From Bacteroidales bacterium (GTDB taxonomy: Bacteria > Bacteroidota > Bacteroidia > Bacteroidales > VadinHA17), in the NCBI GenBank assembly GCA_003141895.1, contig PLNT01000007.1:101783-165782 (forward strand): a stretch of 64,000 bases of DNA. Reading direction: 5' to 3'. A program made the position numbers and the translations under genes. Positions 8,528 to 16,942 of the stretch are shown here, one piece after another; positions within the stretch are counted from its first letter, which is position 1, and each line of letters starts with the position of its first letter. The notes under the pieces are model-generated. The model was not told where the DNA came from and did not search any database. It saw only the letters and a program-made list of their open reading frames with translations.

Positions 8528-9403
8528 ATGAAAAAAATTATTCTGTGGCTACTGGCATTTATTATTACTCTAGTTGCTGCTATTTACCAGCGGGAGACGG
8601 GACCAACCTATCCGAGACGTCTGAAAATACCTTTAAATAATACTATAAACGAACTCAAACTTGTACGGAGTCTTGGCCTTAATGAAAAACCCCAGGTAAG
8701 GTTAAACATTAACGATTCCACTATTAAGGCTCGTCTTTTCTATAAAAAATTTAAATCTGATGAAGAATACCAGGTTACTGATTTTTCATACAAGGTATAT
8801 CCTGTTCATTCTCCTTTCATGAATAAGGTTTTTAAGATTTATGAAGAAAAGGGGCTTTTTGCGACTGTTCCACAGCAGCCTCCTGCCGGTAAACTTCAGT
8901 ATTACTTTGAAATTACCGATTCAAAAGGAAGCAGAATATTTTTAAAAGATACACCAGTAGTGATAAGATTTAAGGGTGATGTACCGGCATTAGTACTCAT
9001 TCCACATATTCTCCTGATGTTTGTTGCAATGCTTTTTTCAACTCTTGCCGGATTTATGGCAATTTCAAAAGTTTCTTTTTATAAAAAATATGCGCTTTGG
9101 ACATTATTTCTTTTTATCATAGGTGGATTTATTCTAGGTCCCCTTGTTCAGTATTTTGCTTTTGGCGATTTATGGACAGGCGTTCCGTTTGGATGGGATC
9201 TCACAGATAATAAAACTCTCATTGCTTTAATATTCTGGATTTTAGCAGTGGTTATGAACAGACGGGGTGACAAACCTTTCTATACAATACTGGCGGCAAT
9301 AGTCCTCCTTGTGGTGTTCTCTATTCCTCACAGTCTGTTTGGTTCGGAACTGAATTATTCCAGCGGCCAGGTAACGACCGGAATAATTTTGAGCTTTTTC
9401 TGA
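8528..9403 (+). CDS. Conserved multi-pass membrane protein of unknown function
   Basis: This 291-residue protein has one N-terminal hydrophobic helix (about 4-19), an extracytoplasmic beta-rich domain of about 130 residues, and about five membrane helices from residue 155 onward. Distinct motifs are RETGPTYPRR near the N-terminus, QQPPAGKLQYYFEI, TPVVIRFKGDVPALVLIPH, YFAFGDLWTGVPFGWDLTD and SIPHSLFGSELNY. I recall similar blocks in uncharacterised membrane proteins from several phyla, which would suggest a conserved role, but I cannot name a function. It follows the M28 peptidase by 45 bp and may be co-transcribed. Confidence 0.8.
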   Translation: MKKIILWLLAFIITLVAAIYQRETGPTYPRRLKIPLNNTINELKLVRSLGLNEKPQVRLNINDSTIKARLFYKKFKSDEEYQVTDFSYKVYPVHSPFMNKVFKIYEEKGLFATVPQQPPAGKLQYYFEITDSKGSRIFLKDTPVVIRFKGDVPALVLIPHILLMFVAMLFSTLAGFMAISKVSFYKKYALWTLFLFIIGGFILGPLVQYFAFGDLWTGVPFGWDLTDNKTLIALIFWILAVVMNRRGDKPFYTILAAIVLLVVFSIPHSLFGSELNYSSGQVTTGIILSFF

Positions 9404-9523
9404 AAATTATTTTAAAAATTATTACATTGAGTGCAGCATTAAAAAAATTACCCCGTCTATTCATTAGAAATTTAATAGAAGGTGGGTGCAGCAACACATA
9501 TAAAAACTAGTCTTTACGTAAAG

Positions 9524-10084
9524 ATGGCAAATGTAGAAGCGGCATTCAGGAATCTACACCAGGATCTTTTGGACGGGTGTAAAGAGGGCGACCAAAAAGC
9601 ACAGTTTCAGATATACAAGTTGTACTACAAAGCAATGTACAATACAAGTCTGAGGATTGTAAATGACACGATGGAGGCCGAAGATATAATGCAGGAATCA
9701 TTCCTGTCCGCCTTTGAAAAAATTGATACATATTCAGGAACAGTAAGTTTCGGTGCATGGCTTAAAAAAATTGTGGTAAACCGTTCTCTCGATGTCCTGA
9801 ATAAACGAAAAGCGATCTTTGAAGATATTGAGTCACATGTTGGTATTAGAGATGATAGCGGTGAAGAAACAGCCAGATATGAAGATTTGGATGTAAGGGT
9901 TGAAGAGGTTAAAGAGGCAATTGAACGACTTCCCGATGGATACAGAGTAATACTCTCCCTTTACCTTCTCGAGGGTTATGATCACGACGAAATAGCAGAA
10001 ATACTTTCAATTAACAGCAGTACATCACGATCACAACTTTCGAGAGCGAAACAGAAACTCATTGCAGAATTAAAGGAAAAATGA
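9524..10084 (+). CDS. ECF-type RNA polymerase sigma factor
   Basis: Sigma-70 family extracytoplasmic-function sigma factor of 186 residues. Region 2 spans QFQIYKLYYKAMYN through MEAEDIMQESFLSAFEKI. Region 4 has the helix-turn-helix YDHDEIAEILSINSSTSRSQ and ends in SRAKQKLIAELKEK. An in-frame GTG at 9482 would add 14 residues (GAATHIKTSLYVK) that do not resemble the family, so the ATG at 9524 is preferred. Its stop overlaps the next start by four bases (ATGA), indicating translational coupling to a single-pass membrane protein that is a plausible anti-sigma factor. Confidence 0.9.
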   Translation: MANVEAAFRNLHQDLLDGCKEGDQKAQFQIYKLYYKAMYNTSLRIVNDTMEAEDIMQESFLSAFEKIDTYSGTVSFGAWLKKIVVNRSLDVLNKRKAIFEDIESHVGIRDDSGEETARYEDLDVRVEEVKEAIERLPDGYRVILSLYLLEGYDHDEIAEILSINSSTSRSQLSRAKQKLIAELKEK

Positions 10085-10659
10085 AAAATTCTATTGGTAT
10101 GAAAAATATAGAGGATATAATCAGCAGTAACAAGGATTTTTTCGAAGACGCAGAACCTTCGGAAGGTCACTTTGAAAGATTTAACCGTAAGCTTGAAATG
10201 AGATTTCAGGCCGCTACAGTTAAAAGGAGTATTGTACCTTACCTGTTAAAAGCAGCCGTAGTAACCCTGCTTATCACCCTTTCATCGCTCTGGACATGGG
10301 ATCATTTCATCCGCACCGGTAGCAGCAGAATGACTCTGGGACAGGTTTCTCCTCAATACAAAGAAGTTGAAAATTATTATGTCCACCAGGTCAACATGAT
10401 GGAAGGTGAAATAGTAAATGTTGATCTTAAAAATAATCCGGATCAAAAAGCACTGCTTCTGAAAGAGATGAAAAGCATGGATTCAACGTATGTTTCTCTT
10501 CAGAAAGAATTAAAAGCAAACCCCACCGACGAACGGATTATTAATGCAATGATCGAGCATTATCAAACGAAACTCGAAGTCATGACTTATATAGTAAATC
10601 AGCTAAAGACAATCAGGAATGATAACCAAATCAAGAAGGAAAATGAAAAAGTCAGATAA
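10081..10659 (+). CDS. Putative anti-sigma-like single-pass membrane protein
   Basis: This 192-residue protein has a charged N-terminal cytoplasmic part (about 1-52, with HFERFNRKLEMRF), one transmembrane helix (YLLKAAVVTLLITLSSLW, about 53-75) and a helical outer domain of about 110 residues. It overlaps the ECF sigma gene by ATGA and the next gene by 17 bp. I see no ZAS motif (HxxxCxxC), so it is not a classical zinc anti-sigma factor. Size, topology and position nevertheless fit a membrane partner of the sigma factor. The ATG at 10099 (MKNIED) is an alternative start. The role is inferred from context only. Confidence 0.7.
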   Translation: MKNSIGMKNIEDIISSNKDFFEDAEPSEGHFERFNRKLEMRFQAATVKRSIVPYLLKAAVVTLLITLSSLWTWDHFIRTGSSRMTLGQVSPQYKEVENYYVHQVNMMEGEIVNVDLKNNPDQKALLLKEMKSMDSTYVSLQKELKANPTDERIINAMIEHYQTKLEVMTYIVNQLKTIRNDNQIKKENEKVR

Positions 10660-11716
10660 GAAACCGGTAATGTTCTTCCTCATATTGCTCTTATTAACAT
10701 CTTCAACAATATTTGCTCAGGAAGTAACAAAGGAATATCATAAAGAGTATACAGCAGGATCAAAATCTCTAAACGTCAGTAACAGATATGGAGATGTAGT
10801 TATTGAAAGCTGGGATAAGGACCAGATCGTAATCGATGTTAAAGTAACTGTTGAAATGTCAAATAAAGAGAAAGCTCAAAGTTTCCTTGATAAAATTGAC
10901 GTCCAGTTTGCAGAAAGCTCCGATCAGATCTCTGCCAAAACTATTATTGACGACCATTTCAATTTCACCGGGTGGGGCGACCACAGAAGATTCAGTATTG
11001 ATTATCATGTTAAAATGCCGGTTGGAACTGAGCTCGCACTCGATAATAAATATGGAAATACAGAAATCGATGAGCTTCACGGATTACTTACTCTCGATAT
11101 TAAATACGGCAACATCACCGCCGGTAAACTTACCCGGGGAAATGTTAAACCACTGAACAAACTCAACATAGCATACGGAAAAGGCACAATTGATGAAGCC
11201 GGATGGCTCGATCTTACAGAAAGATATGTCGGAAGTATGGAGATAGCAAAAAGCCAGGCAATACTTCTCGATAGCAAATATTCAAAAATAATCCTTGGTG
11301 AAACAAGTTCTATTGTCGGCGAAAGTAAATATGACAATATCCGGATTGAAACAATTAAAAATCTTGTTCTTGAAAATGGCTATACAGAAGTCAACATTGG
11401 GGAACTTACAAACAAGCTTGATTATAGCGGCAGTTATGGATCCTTTTCAGTGGACCGCGTACCGGCAGGATTTGAATCACTCCAGGTAGAGACACATTAT
11501 ATGGGAGTTAAACTTGGAATCGAAGAATCAGCCAGCTATAAACTCGATGCAAAAGTATCGTATGGCGGATTGAAATATAATGAAGATAATTTCAGGAATA
11601 CAAGACGGATTGTTGAAAACAATTCACATGAGGTTTCAGGAACTGTAGGAAAAGAAGAGAATCCCACTTCAAAAGTTAGTGTGATTGCGTCATACGGATC
11701 GGTAAAACTCAACTAA
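10643..11716 (+). CDS. Secreted DUF4097-type beta-repeat protein, paralogue 1
   Basis: This 357-residue exported protein has a signal peptide (MFFLILLLLTSSTIFAQE). The body consists of repeating short beta units such as LNVSNRYGDVVIESWD, LALDNKYGNTEIDEL and YGNITAGKL, the pattern of the DUF4097/GIN-type putative adhesin fold (a beta-solenoid). The start at 10643 lies within the end of the upstream gene, and an in-frame start at 10619 is further back and less likely. The next gene is a diverged paralogue. It is probably a product of, or a signal source for, the sigma/anti-sigma pair; this is inferred from gene order. Confidence 0.8.
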   Translation: MKKSDKKPVMFFLILLLLTSSTIFAQEVTKEYHKEYTAGSKSLNVSNRYGDVVIESWDKDQIVIDVKVTVEMSNKEKAQSFLDKIDVQFAESSDQISAKTIIDDHFNFTGWGDHRRFSIDYHVKMPVGTELALDNKYGNTEIDELHGLLTLDIKYGNITAGKLTRGNVKPLNKLNIAYGKGTIDEAGWLDLTERYVGSMEIAKSQAILLDSKYSKIILGETSSIVGESKYDNIRIETIKNLVLENGYTEVNIGELTNKLDYSGSYGSFSVDRVPAGFESLQVETHYMGVKLGIEESASYKLDAKVSYGGLKYNEDNFRNTRRIVENNSHEVSGTVGKEENPTSKVSVIASYGSVKLN

Positions 11717-11744
11717 TCACTGTCTTACAACGAAATATCCTGGC

Positions 11745-11775
11745 GGGAATGTTTAAACATTCCCACTTTTTTTTT
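11745..11775 (+). terminator. Intrinsic terminator after the first DUF4097 gene
   Basis: The perfect 20-nt palindrome GGGAATGTTTAAACATTCCC is followed by AC and a run of nine T. It lies between the two paralogous genes, so readthrough into the second paralogue would be limited unless that gene has its own promoter. Confidence 0.7.
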
Positions 11776-11854
11776 GCAGCATTTTTTTTTTAAAGCTGTC
11801 TTTAATATGAAGAAATCTGGAATCAAAAAGTTTTTTAATTTAAGACAGCAGAAC

Positions 11855-12925
11855 ATGGAGCGTTACAGAATTATTTCAGGATTGATTATTTCAACATTAT
11901 TTACAGCTGCCCTCTCCGCTCAGGATAATAATTGCAATTTCAGAAAATCATTTCCGGTGAAAACCGGAAATGCACTCATACTTTCAAATAAGTATGGAGA
12001 TGTTAGTGTGATTACAGGGAAAGAAGATTCTATCATAATCTGTTCTACAGTTACAATTATTCAGGAGGATAAGAGTCTTCTTAAGAAAAGTATGAAGATG
12101 GTTACAGTTAAAATTGAAAAATTAAACGATACAATTAATGTGGCCACGGTATATGATAAGAAATTTTTTAATGAAGAAACCCGACAGGGCAGAACAAGTT
12201 TTAGTGTTGATTACCTTGTTAAAGTGCCGGTTTTCATGGACATCCGCATCGCCGACGAATTTGGCAATGTTTCTGTAGAAGAATTGTCGGGGTCTTTGAA
12301 TCTCAGACTTTCACAGGGAATTTTAAGTATCAAAAAGCTCTCAAGAGGCAACCTGAAACCGATAAATACAGTGTACGTTGACCATGGTAAAGTCACAATT
12401 GATGAATTTGACTGGCTGACATTAAATCTGATAAACTGCTCCTCGGTTAATCTGGGGAAAGCAAAAGCACTGAATCTGACTTCGGTTATCTCAAAAATTT
12501 ATATTGAAGATGTTAACTCGCTTGTGAATAGTTCCAAATCTGATAGTTACAGTATCAGTTCAGTAAATAACATGATATCCGAAAGCACTTACTCCGAATT
12601 TGAGATCGGAAATCTTAATAACCTGCTGAAATCAAAGATTACTTACGGTTCGTTGAGAATCCACGAGATTAATACAGGTTTCAGTGGCATTGATATTACT
12701 TCCACACAGGCCAGGGTAACTCTGTTAACGGGACAGTCAAGGTCATTCCTGACCGATATTAATGTAAATGATGCTCAGGTAGATTTCCCATCAGGAAAAT
12801 TTCCCCAGGTCATTAAAACAGATGCTAATTATTCAACGAATCTCATCGGAATTGCAGGACCTGATAAGCAAACCAAATCTCTTATCAAAATAAGAGCAAC
12901 CGGAGGAAGAGTAACGGTAGAATAA
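11855..12925 (+). CDS. Secreted DUF4097-type beta-repeat protein, paralogue 2
   Basis: This 356-residue exported paralogue of the preceding protein has a signal peptide (ISTLFTAALSAQDN). Shared landmarks include ILSNKYGDVSVITGKED, FSVDYLVKVPV, LSRGNLKPINTVYVDHGK and VTIDEFDWLTLNL, each matching a segment of paralogue 1 at the same relative position. Several YG repeat positions seen in paralogue 1 have changed, so it is the more diverged copy. The frame is open upstream to 11774, but ATG 11855 directly precedes the signal peptide. An intrinsic terminator separates it from paralogue 1. Function unknown; cell-surface or periplasmic location expected. Confidence 0.78.
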   Translation: MERYRIISGLIISTLFTAALSAQDNNCNFRKSFPVKTGNALILSNKYGDVSVITGKEDSIIICSTVTIIQEDKSLLKKSMKMVTVKIEKLNDTINVATVYDKKFFNEETRQGRTSFSVDYLVKVPVFMDIRIADEFGNVSVEELSGSLNLRLSQGILSIKKLSRGNLKPINTVYVDHGKVTIDEFDWLTLNLINCSSVNLGKAKALNLTSVISKIYIEDVNSLVNSSKSDSYSISSVNNMISESTYSEFEIGNLNNLLKSKITYGSLRIHEINTGFSGIDITSTQARVTLLTGQSRSFLTDINVNDAQVDFPSGKFPQVIKTDANYSTNLIGIAGPDKQTKSLIKIRATGGRVTVE

Positions 12926-12944
12926 TTCAATATTTACCTTTGCG

Positions 12945-13080
12945 ACTTGCCCCCCTGCCCCCCTAAAGCCTGCCTGCCGGTAGGCAGGGGGGGTAAATTC
13001 TCGATCCTTTAATAAATTCATTACGGAGACCGAATTAGTCCCCTTTTAGGGGGACAGCCGCGCAGCGGCAGGGGGTACTC
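12945..13080. repeat. GC-rich repeats, one with an embedded 20-bp palindrome
   Basis: The first block (12945-12997) reads GCCCCCCTGCCCCCCTAAAG, then CCTGCCTGCCGGTAGGCAGG (12969-12988), then GGGGGTAAATT. The second (13038-13080) is a GTCCCC/GGGGAC hairpin followed by CCGCGCAGCGG and CAGGGGG. The gap lies between convergent genes. Confidence 0.75.
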
Positions 13081-13094
13081 CTATTGTTCACTTT

Positions 13095-14090
13095 TTACTT
13101 TCCTTCATCTTTATATATAAATACCCCTTCCTTTCCATCCGCAGTCGAGAAAGCCCTGAACATTCCCGAAGAATTGAACACCATTGAGATATTTCCCGAT
13201 TTATCCACAGAAATAACTCCTCCGCTCCCTCCTGCCTTTACCAGCTTATCATTTATTACCAGCTCCGTGGCATCCTTCAGACTAAGCCCTTTGTACTCCA
13301 TTAGCGCAGAAATATCATGTGCTACGGTATATCTTATAAAGTATTCCCCATGACCTGTACCAGACACAGCACAAGTATTATTATTTGCATATGTACCGGC
13401 ACCGATGATTGGTGAGTCCCCTATCCGGTTATATCTTTTATTTGGCATTCCTCCGGTTGATGTCCCTGCAGCCAGGTTTCCATTTTTATCAAGAGCGACA
13501 CATCCAACCGTACCATTTTTTTCTTTCTTTAATATCTCTTCAAGTTCATGGAATCGTTTATCGGTATAAAAATAAGAAGGAGATACTATTTCAAGACCCT
13601 GTTCTTTAGCAAATTGAGAAGCTCCCGCACCTGAAAGCATTACATGAGGAGAATTTGTCATGACTTTTCTGGCAGCTGAAATCGGATTTTTAATGTCAGT
13701 CACACAGGTTACAGCTCCGGCTGCAAGGTTTGATCCGTCCATAATTGAGGCATCAAGCTCATTCTTTCCTTCATGAGTAAATACTGCTCCTTTGCCTGCA
13801 TTGAAAAGAGGATTATCTTCCATTACATTGATTGTCTTCTCAACCGCATCAAGAGCCGACCCTCCGTCAGCCAGAACCTTCTTTCCTACATTCATTGCTT
13901 CCAAAAGAGCTGCCCTGTATTCTTTATCCACTTCAGGAGTAGTGTTTTCTCTCGACATTCCTCCTGCACCACCGTGAATAACAATTGTCCATGCCTGCTT
14001 TTCCGGAACGATCTTCTTATCATTTTTATACGCAAAAAGAGCTAGTGCAATGATTAGCAATGATGAAAAAATAATCAGTTTCGTTTTCAT
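13095..14090 (-). CDS. Isoaspartyl peptidase / L-asparaginase (Ntn hydrolase)
   Basis: N-terminal-nucleophile hydrolase that cleaves isoaspartyl dipeptides or asparagine after self-cleavage. The 331-residue precursor has an N-terminal hydrophobic segment (LIIFSSLLIIALALFA), so it is probably exported. The plant-type asparaginase features are VIHGGAGG near the N-terminus, FNAGKGAVFT, and the cleavage site KNG|TVGCVALD with nucleophile Thr about 194. STGGMPNKRYNRIGDSPIIG forms the substrate loop and GTGHGEYFIRY lies near the end. It starts 30 bp after the mutS2 stop on the same strand, so the two may share a transcript. Confidence 0.92.
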   Translation of the reverse strand: MKTKLIIFSSLLIIALALFAYKNDKKIVPEKQAWTIVIHGGAGGMSRENTTPEVDKEYRAALLEAMNVGKKVLADGGSALDAVEKTINVMEDNPLFNAGKGAVFTHEGKNELDASIMDGSNLAAGAVTCVTDIKNPISAARKVMTNSPHVMLSGAGASQFAKEQGLEIVSPSYFYTDKRFHELEEILKKEKNGTVGCVALDKNGNLAAGTSTGGMPNKRYNRIGDSPIIGAGTYANNNTCAVSGTGHGEYFIRYTVAHDISALMEYKGLSLKDATELVINDKLVKAGGSGGVISVDKSGNISMVFNSSGMFRAFSTADGKEGVFIYKDEGK

Positions 14091-14120
14091 AGTACTAAGA
14101 ATTAAATTTTTCTCTGTGGT

Positions 14121-16601
14121 TCAAAAATCCATTTCAACAACAGTGATCCCCGACCCACCAAATTCCACATGTTCATCCCTGAAAGTTTTTACAACATCGA
14201 CCGTGGCGAGATATTCTCGTATCAGTTGACGCAGTATTCCATTTCCTTTGCCATGAAGGATACGTAAATTTCGATGCTGCACAATAAGCGCATTATCAAT
14301 CAAATCTCTAACCTGATTAATGGCTTCTTCACCCCTGACACCACGTAAGTCGATTTCAGGTTTAAAATTAATATTGCGTTGTACAATTGCAGGATCATTC
14401 TCCCTGAAAACCGGATTTGCACTTAGACTCTTCTTAAGCTCACCCCTACTTATCCTTTCTATTCTGTCTAATGGTACAAAAAACCTCAGACTGCCGGTTT
14501 CGACCTGAACCATCTTATCCTTGATCTCGATTATCTCCCCTGCGGCCTGGGTATCGACCATCCTCACTGCATCACCAGGTCTAAGAGGATGTTCTTTTGA
14601 AGCAGCAACAACAGGTTTTTCCCTGACCGGTTCCGGCTCCAGTTTGATCCTTTTTGCTCTTGCGCCCAGCTGTGCTATTTTTTCTTCCGATTCGGTCTCA
14701 ATTTGCATTGATTCTTCTTCAACTATACTTTTAAATTCTTCAAGTTGCTGACGCACGTCTTTAGTTTTCTCTTTTTCTGCCTGCGATTCTTTTATCTGCC
14801 GGATTGTATTCTCAATCATCCGGTTCGATTCTTTCAGCAGCTGTTGTGCCTCGTCCTTCGCTTTTGTTATGATCTCTTTTCGGAGTGTCTTGGCACCGGA
14901 CAGTTCCTTTTCATATTCTGCCATCAACTCTTCCAGTCTCTTTTCCTGCTGCCGGATACTCTGACGCTTTGTTTCCCAGTAACGTTTGTCGCGTGCGATA
15001 TCTTTCAGGTGTCTGTCGTAATTAATATTTTTAACTCCTGCTTTGCCTGAAGCTTCTTCAAGTATATTTTCTGGCAAGCCAATTTTCCGGGCGATCTCAA
15101 AAGCAAACGAACTGCCAGGTTTACCAATAGTCAGCTGGAATAGCGGCTGCATCAGATGATTATCAAACGCCATTGCACCATTAACAATACCATCTGTGAG
15201 AGATGCGAAGTGCTTCAGGTTAGTGTAATGAGTTGTTATCACACCGAAAACTTCTTTCCTGTTTAACTCACCAAGGATGGCTTCAGCAATTGAACCACCT
15301 AACATAGGTTCTGTTCCGGTACCAAATTCATCAATAAGGATAAGTGTTTTGTCGTTTCCATTTTTAACGAAGTACTTCATATTGATAAGATGGGAACTAT
15401 AAGTACTCAAATCATTATCAATACTTTGTTCGTCACCAATATCGATAAGTATATTCTTAAACATGCCTGTTTCAGTACCTTCAGCAACCGGTATTGTTAA
15501 TCCGCACTGAAGCATATATTGAAGCAGACCGACTGTTTTAAGACATACTGATTTTCCACCGGCGTTGGGCCCTGAAATCAGTAATATTCTGTCTTTCTCA
15601 TTGAGCTCGATTTCAAGAGGGACAACTTTTCTGCCGGCGGATTTCTCGAATGTAAGTGAGAGCAATGGATGGATCGCTCCTTTCCACATCAAAAATGGTT
15701 TTGGTGTAAGACCCGGTTTGATTGAATGAAGATGATTGCCAAGAAGTGCTTTTGATCTTATAAAATCGATCTCACCAAGGAATAAATTTGATTCGAGAAG
15801 GTCATCAATATAAGGTCTGACATTATCAGCAAAAGCTGTCAGTATTCTTACGATCTCCCTGCGTTCTTCATATTCCAGCTCAATTATATCATTATTTATC
15901 TCGACAATTTCCTCGGGTTCAATGAAAACTGTTTTTCCTGAAGCTGACTGATCGTGTATAAGTCCTTTTATTTTTCTTTTATCATATGAGCTAACGGGTA
16001 TGACTCCCCGTCCGTTTCTTACTGATACGGAAGTATCTGCATCTACTATTCCGTCAGACTGTGCCTGTTTGAGAATTGCATTCAGTCTTTTACTTACGTG
16101 AATACTTTTAGAAATAAGTTCCGACCTGATTTCTTTCAGATTTGAGGAGGCATTATCTTTAACGACCCCTCGTTTATCAACGATCCGGTCTATTGTCTCG
16201 AGTACATAAGGATAAGTTTTCACTGAGCTGCACATCGATCTCAGAACAGGATATTTCACTTCATTCTTACTTCTGAAGAAATTCAGGATCGTTTTAACTG
16301 TTTCAAGTGAGCGTTTAAGATCGAAGACTTCCTGAACCTCAGGAAAAGTACCTTCAATTCTTATCTTGTTCAGGCAATCGGAAATCTTATAGTAATTCTC
16401 AGAAGGAAAGAAATCTTCAAAGGTCAGTATCTCCTGAAACTCAAAGGTTGCAGATAAAATGCAGGATAGTCTTTCGTAGTCATCAATGAATTTAAGATTA
16501 TCCACCTTTTCAAGACCCATCGGGCTTAGGCATTTTTCTCTCAACAAACTCCGTATCCTGTCAAAACCAATCTTATTTTCAAAATTCTCAGGGTAAATCA
16601 T
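14121..16601 (-). CDS. mutS2: MutS2 family ATPase with Smr domain
   Basis: MutS-like ATPase without the mismatch-recognition domain. MutS2 proteins act in recombination suppression and, in some bacteria, in rescue of collided ribosomes. The 826-residue product has the core/clamp helices, an ATPase domain with Walker A (LISGPNAGGKSVCLKTVG) and Walker B (LILIDEFGTGTEP), a long charged coiled-coil (about 520-640), and a KOW-like segment. The C-terminal Smr nuclease domain contains IDLRGVRGEEAINQ and LRILHGKGNGILRQ. The length is normal for MutS2. The region directly upstream of the start is a tandem A/G-rich repeat. Confidence 0.95.
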   Translation of the reverse strand: MIYPENFENKIGFDRIRSLLREKCLSPMGLEKVDNLKFIDDYERLSCILSATFEFQEILTFEDFFPSENYYKISDCLNKIRIEGTFPEVQEVFDLKRSLETVKTILNFFRSKNEVKYPVLRSMCSSVKTYPYVLETIDRIVDKRGVVKDNASSNLKEIRSELISKSIHVSKRLNAILKQAQSDGIVDADTSVSVRNGRGVIPVSSYDKRKIKGLIHDQSASGKTVFIEPEEIVEINNDIIELEYEERREIVRILTAFADNVRPYIDDLLESNLFLGEIDFIRSKALLGNHLHSIKPGLTPKPFLMWKGAIHPLLSLTFEKSAGRKVVPLEIELNEKDRILLISGPNAGGKSVCLKTVGLLQYMLQCGLTIPVAEGTETGMFKNILIDIGDEQSIDNDLSTYSSHLINMKYFVKNGNDKTLILIDEFGTGTEPMLGGSIAEAILGELNRKEVFGVITTHYTNLKHFASLTDGIVNGAMAFDNHLMQPLFQLTIGKPGSSFAFEIARKIGLPENILEEASGKAGVKNINYDRHLKDIARDKRYWETKRQSIRQQEKRLEELMAEYEKELSGAKTLRKEIITKAKDEAQQLLKESNRMIENTIRQIKESQAEKEKTKDVRQQLEEFKSIVEEESMQIETESEEKIAQLGARAKRIKLEPEPVREKPVVAASKEHPLRPGDAVRMVDTQAAGEIIEIKDKMVQVETGSLRFFVPLDRIERISRGELKKSLSANPVFRENDPAIVQRNINFKPEIDLRGVRGEEAINQVRDLIDNALIVQHRNLRILHGKGNGILRQLIREYLATVDVVKTFRDEHVEFGGSGITVVEMDF

Positions 16602-16942
16602 AATTTAAGTCAAAAGTAAAAAGTAGAAAGGTAAAAGGTAAAGGTAAAAAGTAGAAAGTTGAAATTAAAAAATACCATTATCTCATTGTATATCCGATAC
16701 AAAAATACATTAAAAATCCTCTTTGTGTTACTCTGAGATTTTGAATCCAATTACTTTCAAAGTCATTGCGAAGAGCTTGCGATGAAGCAATCCTCCTCAA
16801 TTACTATTTACCTGGGGAAATTGCTTCGCTTTGCTCGCAATGACCCTCTAAATATTCAGGTGTGAATTATTGTTAAACTAAAATTTAGTTTTCATTTTTA
16901 TATATATTTGAACATATGTAAATCAACCTTAATATTAAATCA
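16602..16942. repeat. Gene-free stretch with a tandem A/G repeat and a TTGCGA inverted repeat
   Basis: Near the mutS2 start, the 14-mer TAAAAAGTAGAAAG occurs twice (about 16618 and 16645) within a run of GGTAAAAGG words. At 16762-16844 lies an imperfect inverted repeat: the left arm begins GTCATTGCGAAGAGC, and the right arm ends TTGCTCGCAATGAC. The rest is AT-rich and includes the promoter candidate listed separately. I see no gene. Confidence 0.7.
16903..16910 (+). promoter_or_regulatory. Candidate -7 promoter element
   Basis: TATATTTG matches the Bacteroidota TAnnTTTG -7 box, 33 bp upstream of the peptidase ATG. No TTTG-type -33 box is evident at 19-21 bp spacing, so support is partial. 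Confidence 0.35.
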
